Origin: CAZLDI01 sp964558415
GTDB taxonomy: Bacteria > Chloroflexota > Dehalococcoidia > SM23-28-2 > RBG-16-64-32
Direction of reading: 5' to 3'
Length of the DNA: 64,000 bases
Assembly: GCA_964558415.1 (NCBI GenBank)
Contig: CAZLDI010000002.1
Location: forward strand, 124,001 to 188,000
This document shows, in pieces, positions 35,658 to 43,211 of this stretch. Within the stretch, counting starts at the first letter, position 1. Each line of letters starts with the position of its first letter. The position numbers and the translations under genes were made by a program. The notes beneath the pieces were generated by a model. It was not told where the DNA came from. It did no database searches and saw only the letters and a list, made by a program, of their open reading frames with translations.

Positions 35658-36674
35658 CTATAGACCCTTCGCGGCCATGAAGGCGCAGAGGTCCGCGACG
35701 CGGCAAGCGTAGCCCCACTCGTTGTCGTACCAGGAGACGGCCTTGACCAGGTTGCCCCCGATCACCATCGTGCTGAGCGAATCGAAGATGGAGCTGCGGC
35801 TGTCGCCGCGGAAGTCGGACGAGACCAGGGGCTCGTCGCAGTAGCCCAAGATGCCTCGAAGCGACTCGGATGCGGCGTCCTTGAAAGCCTCGTTCACCTC
35901 ATCGGCGGTCACGGACCTCTCGACGTTCGCCACCAAGTCACACACGGATACAGTGGCGGTGGGCACGCGGAACGCCATGCCGTCCAGACGCCCCTTAAGC
36001 TCGGGCATGACCAGCGTTACGGCCTTCGCCGCGCCGGTGGTAGTGGGGATGATGTTTATCCCGGCGGAGCGTGCCCGCCGCAGGTCCTCGTGCACCGTGT
36101 CAAGGATGACCTGGTCGTTGGTGTAGGAGTGGATCGTGGTCATGAAGCCCTTGTCCACGCCGAAGCTGTCGTGCAGCACCTTCACGACGGGCGCGACGCA
36201 GTTAGTGGTGCACGAGGCGTTGGAGACCACGCTGTGCTTCGCCGGGTCGTACATTTCGTCGTTGACGCCGAGCACGATAGTCAGGTCCTCCCCTTTGGCC
36301 GGCGCGCTGATGATTACCTTCTTCGCACCGCCGCCGTCGATGTGACCGCGCGCCTTGTCCGCACTGGTGAAGCGCCCCGTGGATTCGATCACGAGCTGGA
36401 CACCGAGGTCTTTCCAGGGGATGCCGCTGGGGTCACGTTCGGCGACGACCTTGATCGTGCTCCCGTTGACGCGAATCGAATCGTCCGTTGCCGAGATATC
36501 GCCCGGGAACGAGCCGTAGGTGCTGTCGTACTTCAGCAGGTGAGCGTTGGTCTTCGGGTTGGTGAGGTCGTTTACGGCCACGACTTCGACCTCTTCCGGG
36601 TGCAGGTCATGGATGGCCTTGAAGACCTGTCTGCCGATACGGCCGAAACCGTTAATCCCGACTTTGACTGCCAT
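35658..36674 (-). CDS. gap: Glyceraldehyde-3-phosphate dehydrogenase, type I
   Basis: 338 residues, full length. It oxidises glyceraldehyde-3-phosphate with NAD(P)+ and phosphate in glycolysis, and the reverse in gluconeogenesis. NAD site INGFGRIGRQVFKA at the N-terminus; catalytic Cys in SNASCTTNCVAPV (about 152); the partner His in TTIHSYTNDQ; phosphate site TTTGAAKAV; C-terminal SWYDNEWGYACRV. AGGAGG lies 8 nt before the ATG. Monocistronic here. Confidence 0.96.
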   Translation of the reverse strand: MAVKVGINGFGRIGRQVFKAIHDLHPEEVEVVAVNDLTNPKTNAHLLKYDSTYGSFPGDISATDDSIRVNGSTIKVVAERDPSGIPWKDLGVQLVIESTGRFTSADKARGHIDGGGAKKVIISAPAKGEDLTIVLGVNDEMYDPAKHSVVSNASCTTNCVAPVVKVLHDSFGVDKGFMTTIHSYTNDQVILDTVHEDLRRARSAGINIIPTTTGAAKAVTLVMPELKGRLDGMAFRVPTATVSVCDLVANVERSVTADEVNEAFKDAASESLRGILGYCDEPLVSSDFRGDSRSSIFDSLSTMVIGGNLVKAVSWYDNEWGYACRVADLCAFMAAKGL

Positions 36675-36747
36675 GCGGGGCGCCTCCTGAGTTCTTGGAG
36701 TGCCCCCAGTATATCGCCGGGTCAGGTGGCGGGCAAAACGCGGAGGT

Positions 36748-37347
36748 TCAGCCGGCGCGCCGGTGACCGTTCGTATGGACGTGGCTGGATTCCGCGTCCA
36801 TCATATGTCGGAGGTTCGACAGCGCGCGGAACTGGATGACCCTCACAGCGCCGATGCTCTTGCCGAGGACGTGGGCGATATCCGGATAACCCAGATCGTC
36901 GATGAAGCGCATCACTACCACCTGTCGCTGCTCCGCGGGCAGGCGGCGCACCTCACGCCAGACCTGCTCACCGTCAGCTTTGCGCTCGCATGTTTCCTCG
37001 GGTGAGAACTGAGAATCGCGAGCTTCCAGTGCGTCCGGTAGCTGGGCATGGCCGTTGTTCTTGGCGGCCTTCTTGTAGTTGATCGTCAGGTTGCAGGCGA
37101 TTCGGAGCAACCAGGCCAGGAATGGGACGCCTCTGGACTCGTAACGCGGCATCGCCTCCAGGGCGTTGAGGAACGCCTGGGCGGTCAGGTCTTCGGCCAG
37201 CGCGGGTTCGCCGGTCAAGAAGTAGGCATGACGAAAAACTCGGAGTGCATAGCGTTCGTACAGACAGCCGAACGCTTCGCGGTCGCCGCTTTTGGCGCGA
37301 TCGATGAGCTGTTCGTCATCGGTCTCTGCGAGGACAGACCGACGCAT
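36748..37347 (-). CDS. ECF-type RNA polymerase sigma factor
   Basis: 199 residues; ATG 37347 sits 4-5 nt after GGGAGGGG. Region 2: AFGCLYERYALRVFRHAYFL, EPALAEDLTAQAFLNAL and FLAWLLRIACNLTINYKK; region 4: LPAEQRQVVVMRFIDDLGYPDIAHVLGKSIGAVRV in pieces LPAEQRQVVVMRF and DIAHVLGKSIGAVRV. No anti-sigma gene follows; downstream is gap, 73 nt away. Its C-terminal tail (about 12 residues, SSHVHTNGHRRAG) is His-rich. A strong promoter lies at 37455-37483. Confidence 0.92.
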   Translation of the reverse strand: MRRSVLAETDDEQLIDRAKSGDREAFGCLYERYALRVFRHAYFLTGEPALAEDLTAQAFLNALEAMPRYESRGVPFLAWLLRIACNLTINYKKAAKNNGHAQLPDALEARDSQFSPEETCERKADGEQVWREVRRLPAEQRQVVVMRFIDDLGYPDIAHVLGKSIGAVRVIQFRALSNLRHMMDAESSHVHTNGHRRAG

Positions 37348-37454
37348 CAACCCCTCCCTGGGCTCTATAGCACGACGGTTTTGGTTCCCGGACCTCACTC
37401 CGCGGGACTTCCGGCCAAGGAACCTGCGGGGAACGTGTGATCCAGTTACCTGAA

Positions 37455-37483
37455 ATTGTAAACGGCAATTACAGTGCCGTCAA
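37455..37483 (-). promoter_or_regulatory. Promoter of the second ECF sigma gene
   Basis: Minus strand TTGACG (37478-37483), 17-nt spacer, TACAAT (37455-37460). Leader about 100 nt to the ATG at 37347. Confidence 0.6.
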
Positions 37484-37541
37484 GGTATTCTGCACTATAT
37501 TTTACGGAATTAATATTCTGCTATTGACGCACCAGTGCCCG

Positions 37542-37571
37542 TTGACACACCTCTATTGGCTTTCCTAATAA
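37542..37571 (+). promoter_or_regulatory. Promoter of the nitroreductase gene
   Basis: Plus strand TTGACA (37542-37547), 18-nt spacer, TAATAA (37566-37571). Start near 37578; GGGGG precedes the ATG at 37604. Confidence 0.55.
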
Positions 37572-37603
37572 TGGGGCTGATCTGCGGAAAGGGGGACTCC
37601 CGC

Positions 37604-38389
37604 ATGGAGTTCAAAGAGGTTGTCGGCCGCCGCCGTTCCATACGCTTCTTCGAGCCGGACAAGCCCGTGGAGCGCGAGAAGATACAAGTGATCCTGGAGA
37701 CCGCCCGATTGGCTTCCTGCGCCGTGAACGCCCACTGGCTGCGGGCCATCGTTGTGGAGCGGGACAAACTACCGAAGGAGAAGCTCAATCAGCTCAAGAC
37801 GCCGGTAGCTGCTCTCGCGCTGGACCTTGCGCCCGTTCACATCTATTTCTTCTGCGACCTGGGGGTGGTCAGCCGGATCAAGGGCTCGCGCCTGCGCGAG
37901 CTCGTGGACGCCGGCGCGCTGGCGCCCACCCACGGTTGGAGCCACAAGTTCGTGGACGACTTCGTTTATCCGCAGATCCTGGAGCCGATGACCAAAAACC
38001 TGCAGGGTTACCTCGCGGCTGCGATGGCAGACTGCGGGGGCGCCGCCCAAAACGCGCTCCTGGCTGCCTTCGACGAAGGCCTGGGCGCCTGTCTGAACAC
38101 ACCTAACCCCGCGCTTGCGTCGCAGGTGTTCGGTGTGCCGGCGGACTGGGTGTCTCTTTGGGTGATGCTCGTTGGCTACCCCGCGGAGTCCTGGGAGGCG
38201 GGCGGACAGCGGCCCCGGCCTCCGTTTGAGGAACTGTATTTCGAAGGCGACGTAAACACGCCGTTCAGGCGCGACCCGGCGGTGGTTGAGCGGCTAAAGA
38301 GCGAGAAGATGATCCAGGCGCCGGCGCCCCTACCCGGTCGCAAGGAAGAAATCAGGGCCCTGGCGGAACGGCTCAATCTGCCGGAATAG
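37604..38389 (+). CDS. Nitroreductase-family flavoprotein
   Basis: 261 residues; ATG 37604 is preceded by an AAAGGGGG-type site and opens with EFKEVVGRRRSIRFFEP, the N-terminal FMN-binding signature of nitroreductases. AARLASCAVNAHWLRA-like residues (ETARLASCAVNAHWL) and MADCGGAAQNALLAAFDEGLG follow the fold's order. Family members use FMN and NAD(P)H to reduce nitro compounds, quinones or halogenated tyrosines. A C-terminal extension after about residue 200 is unusual. Substrate unknown. The next small gene starts 3 nt after its stop. Confidence 0.85.
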   Translation: MEFKEVVGRRRSIRFFEPDKPVEREKIQVILETARLASCAVNAHWLRAIVVERDKLPKEKLNQLKTPVAALALDLAPVHIYFFCDLGVVSRIKGSRLRELVDAGALAPTHGWSHKFVDDFVYPQILEPMTKNLQGYLAAAMADCGGAAQNALLAAFDEGLGACLNTPNPALASQVFGVPADWVSLWVMLVGYPAESWEAGGQRPRPPFEELYFEGDVNTPFRRDPAVVERLKSEKMIQAPAPLPGRKEEIRALAERLNLPE

Positions 38390-38392
38390 CTG

Positions 38393-38746
38393 GTGGGAGT
38401 GCTCACGAGGCCCCTCTCAGAGTATACAACTGTGGCCGTGTGGCGCGCCGCCCTGGCAGAGCAGTGGGGCGAAGAACCCGCGGACATCAACTCTCGCTTT
38501 GAGACCCTTCAGCGCTTCTGCGAATTTGCAGAGCGGGAGCCGGACGCGATCATTGCGGAGTGCTCGCGGGAAGTGGAGGGCGGCAAGCGGATTCGCATCA
38601 AGGCGCGCCGCGAATATAGCGCGAGGATCGCTGAGTTTGAAGGGCTGGCAGACGGGGACGCCAGGACTCAAGGGCGGGCGGGCAACGTGGTCCGCAGCTT
38701 CATGATCCACAACGGGATATTCATCCAGGCTGGCGTTCAAACGTAA
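38393..38746 (+). CDS. Small protein resembling an integrase core-binding (SAM-like) domain
   Basis: 117 residues from GTG 38393 (another GTG at 38399). Helical and charged; RFETLQRFCEFAEREPDAI and NVVRSFMIHNGIFIQ resemble the N-terminal core-binding domain of tyrosine recombinases (helix, then an R-SF-xxNGI turn). There is no catalytic domain (no R-HxxR-Y), so it cannot recombine alone. It begins 3 nt after the nitroreductase stop and may be translationally coupled. The identification is tentative. Confidence 0.5.
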   Translation: MGVLTRPLSEYTTVAVWRAALAEQWGEEPADINSRFETLQRFCEFAEREPDAIIAECSREVEGGKRIRIKARREYSARIAEFEGLADGDARTQGRAGNVVRSFMIHNGIFIQAGVQT

Positions 38747-38815
38747 CGTCTAGCGACTAGCGAGGTCGTCGACAGCTTCGCCGGTACCCGAAGGACGAGG
38801 CCGGGAACAGAGATC

Positions 38816-39343
38816 CTAGACAGCCATGCCTCGTAGGCCCTGGAGTCCCCGCAGGTGTGCGATCTCACCCAGATGGGTGAACCCGTGAGTCAGGCACATG
38901 TTGCCGATGGCGTTGAGGATCGGCATCTCGCCAAGTGGCTTGACGGTCACCTTCTGTTGAAGGAACTCGTCGTCTGCGGATGCGAGGTACGCGTCTGTAG
39001 CGGCCCATACTTCCTTCATGTACTTGATGAAGTCTTCCGTGGAGGAGATGCGCAGGTTCTGGGCGTCTTCCAGGCTCATTCCGGTTCCCTGCCCTGTGCG
39101 GTGCAGACCGAACTTCTGGTCCCAGCCGTTTTCCAGCCAGACCGTGGGCTTCCCCTGGAGCACGAACTGCATGATGTTGTCCTCCGTCCTCACGTAGTGC
39201 CAGAGTACGAACGACCCCGGCAGCCCTTTGTCGTTGGCTCGCCAGTGGAGCTGCTCGGAGGTCAGGTCGCCGATCGCATCGTTATACATCGAGTGTTGCT
39301 GGCGCAGGCTGGCGCGGATGAAGTCTACGTTCGCGGTTGTCAT
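38816..39343 (-). CDS. DinB-like (DUF664) metal-binding helical-bundle protein
   Basis: 175 residues with AGGAG 6 nt before the ATG. A four-helix bundle with His residues at the usual places: VLWHYVRTEDN (His about 49) and THGFTHLGEIAHLRGLQG (two His near the C-terminus), which form the metal triad of DinB/YfiT-like proteins. Members act as thiol-dependent transferases or damage-inducible proteins; the substrate here is unknown. Divergent from the metallophosphoesterase-like gene. Confidence 0.85.
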   Translation of the reverse strand: MTTANVDFIRASLRQQHSMYNDAIGDLTSEQLHWRANDKGLPGSFVLWHYVRTEDNIMQFVLQGKPTVWLENGWDQKFGLHRTGQGTGMSLEDAQNLRISSTEDFIKYMKEVWAATDAYLASADDEFLQQKVTVKPLGEMPILNAIGNMCLTHGFTHLGEIAHLRGLQGLRGMAV

Positions 39344-39463
39344 GCTGCTCTCCTATCTGTCACGTGGTAGCCGGGCCGTGGTTGCGCCGCTAAATCTATG
39401 CCTCTGCGAGAAAGCTGTCAAGCCGTGACGCTCGCCTTGACCGTACCGCCTCGGCCGGAGAGA

Positions 39464-41260
39464 ATGCGCGAGATGTTTGGTGGAAGCGTCCCGCGGCGTC
39501 TGCGCGAACGAATCGGCAGGCGGCGGATCCTCCTCGGCGTGGGATGGCTTGGCCTGGGCGTCCTGGCCGCCGCGGCGTGTCGCGACGGCCAGCGCGGCGC
39601 CCTCACCACGCTGGACGCCACTCTGTTTCGCGGGGACGGCGGCGAGGTCCTGCCAGGACCTGGAGAGCCGTACGCGGTGCGCACCGAACTGGCGGATGCG
39701 CAGACGGGTCGCGAAGGACGACGCCGCTCGCTGGCGGTCTTCCATCACCTCTCGGACTTCCGGATAGTGGACGAAGAATCTCCGTTGCGCAGCGAATGGG
39801 TTGAGGTCTGCCCGACTCCGATTTCGAAGAGTGCATTCCGTCCACAGGAGTCGCTCAGCCTGCACGCCGCCGCAGCGATGATCGCGCAGGCGAACCGGGT
39901 CGACCGCAGCCCGGTTACGGGGCGGCCGGTGGACTTCGCGCTGCACACCGGCAACGCCGCCGACAATGCCCAGTACAACGAACTTCGCGCCTTTCTTGAC
40001 CAGATGGACGGACTTCTGGTGTCCCCGGACAGCGGCTCCCCCGGCTACGATGGCGTTCAGGGAGAATCTCCCGAAGGCGCCTACGGCGATCTGCTGGAGC
40101 AAGCCCAGCGAGAATTCATCCCGGCGGGACTGCGCTATCCCTGGTACGCCGCCCTCGGCAACAGAGACGTCCTGGTACAGGGTAACTTCGTGCCAGAGGA
40201 CTCCACTCGCGGGATCGTTCTCGGCGCTGAGAAGCTGCTGGTGGTTGGCCCAGACGCGCTGGAAGAGGTCTGCTCGGACCCGCAGGACCTCCTCGGCCCC
40301 AACACCTCCGAGGAGATCCTGGGCGATCCCGACACGATAGTGGGTACCGTTGGCGCCGACCCCGCCAGACGTATCCTCAGCCGCGCCGACTGGGTGAGCG
40401 AGCACTTCAAGACCGCTGACTCGCCCGGCCCTCCCGGCCACGGCTTCAGCGAGGACAACCGCCGGAGTGGAACCGCCTACTACACCTTCGCGTACGGGCC
40501 CGTGACGTTCATCGTCCTGGACACGGTCAATCCGGGCGGTTTCTCCGCCGGCAGCATCGACGCCGCTCAATTCGCCTGGCTCGAGGAGCAGCTTGAGGCC
40601 CTCAGCGCCACTTACATCGATGCCGCCGGGCGCGCCGTGACTTCAGCAGCGGCGGACAGACTGATCGTCGTCGTCAGCCACCACGGACTGGATGCGCTGA
40701 CCAATCCGTTTCCGGATCCGGCAACGCAGGAGGAGCGGGTGCGGGGTCAACAGCTGGAGGACCTGCTGCATCGCTTCCCCAACGTGGTTCTTCATGTCGC
40801 CGGCCACCAGCTGCAACAGCGAATCAACGCCCGGCCGGACCCGGCTCGTGAATCGGGCGGGCTCTGGGAGGTGACCACCGCCTCGCCGCTGGACTATCCG
40901 GCGCAGAGCCGGTTGCTCGAGATAACCGACAACGCAGACGGCACGCTCTCCATCTTCAGCACCGCCTACGATAGCGCGGCGCCCGCAGTCCCCGGCGATG
41001 CCGTGGACCCGACCGAGGGCGACGGCGTGAACGAGGCGCTGCTGGCAAGCCTGGCGCGGAAGATCGCCTGGCGCGACCCTCAGCTCGACCCCGGCGCAGC
41101 CGGCCTCGAACCAAGCGACCGCAACGCCGAGCTTATCCTGCGAGCGCCGTTTGACCTGACGGCCGTAGAGGCCTCGGCGCAGCGCGTTCGGGGGGCGGCA
41201 AACCACGTGAGCCGGCGAGCCCTGCTGCGCTCAATTTTTGCACCCGGCCTCGCCCGCTAG
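39464..41260 (+). CDS. Exported metallophosphoesterase-like protein with degenerate metal site
   Basis: 598 residues from ATG 39464 (39398 is an earlier option). The N-terminus RIGRRRILLGVG...VLAAAAC combines a twin-Arg-like motif with a lipobox. The body resembles the PPA1498/TIGR03767-type metallophosphoesterases (ADNAQYNELRAFLDQMDG, LVSPDSGSPGYDGVQG, PWYAALGN, YYTFAYGPVTFIVLDTV, VVVSHHGLDAL). Almost every metal-binding motif is altered: D-x-H is DFR, GDxxD is GNAADN, GNHD is GNRD, and GHxH is GHQL. A pseudoenzyme that keeps the fold for binding is the likely reading. Followed by a strong hairpin at 41287-41314. Confidence 0.82.
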   Translation: MREMFGGSVPRRLRERIGRRRILLGVGWLGLGVLAAAACRDGQRGALTTLDATLFRGDGGEVLPGPGEPYAVRTELADAQTGREGRRRSLAVFHHLSDFRIVDEESPLRSEWVEVCPTPISKSAFRPQESLSLHAAAAMIAQANRVDRSPVTGRPVDFALHTGNAADNAQYNELRAFLDQMDGLLVSPDSGSPGYDGVQGESPEGAYGDLLEQAQREFIPAGLRYPWYAALGNRDVLVQGNFVPEDSTRGIVLGAEKLLVVGPDALEEVCSDPQDLLGPNTSEEILGDPDTIVGTVGADPARRILSRADWVSEHFKTADSPGPPGHGFSEDNRRSGTAYYTFAYGPVTFIVLDTVNPGGFSAGSIDAAQFAWLEEQLEALSATYIDAAGRAVTSAAADRLIVVVSHHGLDALTNPFPDPATQEERVRGQQLEDLLHRFPNVVLHVAGHQLQQRINARPDPARESGGLWEVTTASPLDYPAQSRLLEITDNADGTLSIFSTAYDSAAPAVPGDAVDPTEGDGVNEALLASLARKIAWRDPQLDPGAAGLEPSDRNAELILRAPFDLTAVEASAQRVRGAANHVSRRALLRSIFAPGLAR

Positions 41261-41286
41261 GGCACCGTCGCAGCGCGAGAAATTAG

Positions 41287-41314
41287 AATGGGGGCCGGCA
41301 GTCCGGCCCCCATT
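41287..41314. terminator. 12-bp perfect hairpin between convergent genes
   Basis: AATGGGGGCCGG / CCGGCCCCCATT with a 4-nt loop, placed between the convergent stops at 41260 and 41338. It can serve as a bidirectional terminator although neither side has a long T run. Confidence 0.7.
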
Positions 41315-41337
41315 CATCGATTGCGCGAGTCTGGCTG

Positions 41338-43158
41338 CTAGGCGCCGCGCCGTCGCATGACGAAGAACGCGCCGCCGCCGAGTACCACGATCGCCGCGAT
41401 CACCGCCGCGACGATGATGCCAACGTTGCTGCCACCGTCTTCTCCGTCCTTCACCTCATCCGTCGGTTTAGTGGTGGGGCCTCCCGTGTCGCTCGGTTCA
41501 CCGGTGTCTTCGTCTGCGTCCGCGCACTCCGTCCCGGCCTGGCCCTTGTGGCAGCCCTTGAACGGATCGTCGCCGGAGCGGTAGCAGTTGGCGCATTTCT
41601 CCTCTGAAGGAGGGCCGCCCGCCCCGCTACCCGTGCCGATAGACACGTCGATCGTGTTGGTGACCGGAACGAGAGCCCCGTTCGGGAGCGGGTCTGTGTC
41701 GCAGGCGTTGCCGATCTGGTCAAAGTCATCGTCTTCCTGGTTGTCCAGGTCCTGGCCGTTTGGCTTCAGCGGGCAGTTGTCCTGCCGGTTAGCGTAGCCA
41801 TCGCCGTCCTCATCGGAGTTACCGCCTCCGGCGGCGGGGTCGTCATTGGGGTCACAGGCCACGTCCAGGCCATCCCCGTCGCCGTCGCCGCTGATGTTCT
41901 CCCGTGGGTTCCCGGTGTTCGGGGCGAGCGGACAGGTGTCCAGGCTGTTTTCGTAACTATCATCGTCGGCGTCGCGCTGGCCGGCGGAGAGCACCGTGAA
42001 CGTGTGCTTGCCATCCTTGGGCGTGACGTAAAGGTCAATATAGCCGTCCCGCTCGCCCGGGTTCTTATCGCACGCGTCGCCGATGTCGTCCGCGTCCTCG
42101 TCGTCCTGGTCCGGCTTATCGTCTTCGTCCGCGTCCGGCGCGCCCGCGGGGGCCGGGTTCTCATCCAGCGGGCAGTTGTCGTCCTCGTTGTCTACACCGT
42201 CTCCGTCCTGGTCTTCAACGGTCTCGTCATCGTTCGGGTCGCAGCTGCTGTCGAGGAAGTCAAAGTCTATGTCGTTACCGTCAGGGACGTCGTTGCCATT
42301 CGCATCTTCGGCGTTGGGAATGATATCTTCGTATGGACACGGGTCGTCGATGTTTGCCACGCCGTCGTTGTCGGCGTCCATCGCTGATGCGAACGTGTTG
42401 TTGGTGGAGACCAGCGGCGTGCAGAAGTCGTTGATCACGCTCGGCTCCGGAACAATCTCTTCGTCGCCGATCGCCTGGAGCACGGTCACCGTGGGGTAGC
42501 CAACTTTCGGGTCCTTCGGAATCAGCTTCTCGAACTCCTCGCCGGGCAGGTCAAACACCGTTCCCGGCTCGAAGACCAGGAACTGCAGCAGGATCGGGAT
42601 GCCGGCCACCGGCGTGATGCCCGCAGAGCGGCGAATCGGCTGGAGCCCCTTGAACACTCGCGTCAAGAAGTCCGGGTAGTGGTCGATCGCGTCGAGCATC
42701 GTGTTGCCGTCTTTGTCCTCGGCAAAGTCGCGGTCGCCGAAGCCCGGGTCTCCCAGCTCGTCCAGGTCGTCGAAATCGACGAGGTTGTCCTGGTTGAGTG
42801 TAGCGTTCTGGAACTGGAAATTCACATCGATCTTGCTGAAGCACGCGTTGTTCGCGAGCCCCAGGATCGCCACCGCCGTCAGGTCTCCTACGGGCTCGCC
42901 GATCGGGATCTCGTCTCCGCGGACGATGCCCCAATCCGGTGGTATGAAGGCGAGGAAGCCGCCGAAGTTGACGTCCCCCTCCGCTATCTTGATGTCCACC
43001 GTGAACTCTGTGGCCGTCTCCGGCTCCGTGCTTGTTAGTGTGACGTCGAGCTGCGGGTTGAACGTGCCCGCGTTGGTGGTGTCGTAGCCGCCGAGCACCA
43101 GCAGGAAGGCGAGCACGCCTAACGCGGCGCCCATGGCGAGGAGCGGCTTGAATCTCAC
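41338..43158 (-). CDS. TSP3-like surface protein with C-terminal membrane anchor
   Basis: 606 residues from a GTG with AAGGAG 9 nt upstream. Signal peptide to about 30. Residues about 30-260 form an N-terminal region shared with the next gene upstream: AILGLANNACFSKIDVNFQF, DAIDHYPDFLTRVF, LVFEPG, VGYPTVTVLQAI, VINDFCTPL. Residues 270-520 carry TSP3-like loops (DADNDGVANIDDPCP, DQDGDGVDNEDDNCP, DEDGDGYANRQDNCP), with SAGQRDADDDSYENSLDTCP also shared. A CANC...GCHKGQ segment and a Thr/Pro stalk lead to a hydrophobic anchor (VGIIVAAVIAAIVVLGGGAFF) and RRRGA. Second in an operon, 53 nt after its paralogue. Confidence 0.87.
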   Translation of the reverse strand: MRFKPLLAMGAALGVLAFLLVLGGYDTTNAGTFNPQLDVTLTSTEPETATEFTVDIKIAEGDVNFGGFLAFIPPDWGIVRGDEIPIGEPVGDLTAVAILGLANNACFSKIDVNFQFQNATLNQDNLVDFDDLDELGDPGFGDRDFAEDKDGNTMLDAIDHYPDFLTRVFKGLQPIRRSAGITPVAGIPILLQFLVFEPGTVFDLPGEEFEKLIPKDPKVGYPTVTVLQAIGDEEIVPEPSVINDFCTPLVSTNNTFASAMDADNDGVANIDDPCPYEDIIPNAEDANGNDVPDGNDIDFDFLDSSCDPNDDETVEDQDGDGVDNEDDNCPLDENPAPAGAPDADEDDKPDQDDEDADDIGDACDKNPGERDGYIDLYVTPKDGKHTFTVLSAGQRDADDDSYENSLDTCPLAPNTGNPRENISGDGDGDGLDVACDPNDDPAAGGGNSDEDGDGYANRQDNCPLKPNGQDLDNQEDDDFDQIGNACDTDPLPNGALVPVTNTIDVSIGTGSGAGGPPSEEKCANCYRSGDDPFKGCHKGQAGTECADADEDTGEPSDTGGPTTKPTDEVKDGEDGGSNVGIIVAAVIAAIVVLGGGAFFVMRRRGA

Positions 43159-43211
43159 CTCGTTAGTCTCCTTTCTCCACGTGTGTGTCTGGACGCCTTA
43201 CAACCATGCGC

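Noticed and set aside
38393..38746. Mobile-element integrase
   Set aside because: Only a core-binding-like N-terminal part is present. There is no catalytic domain, attachment site or flanking repeat.
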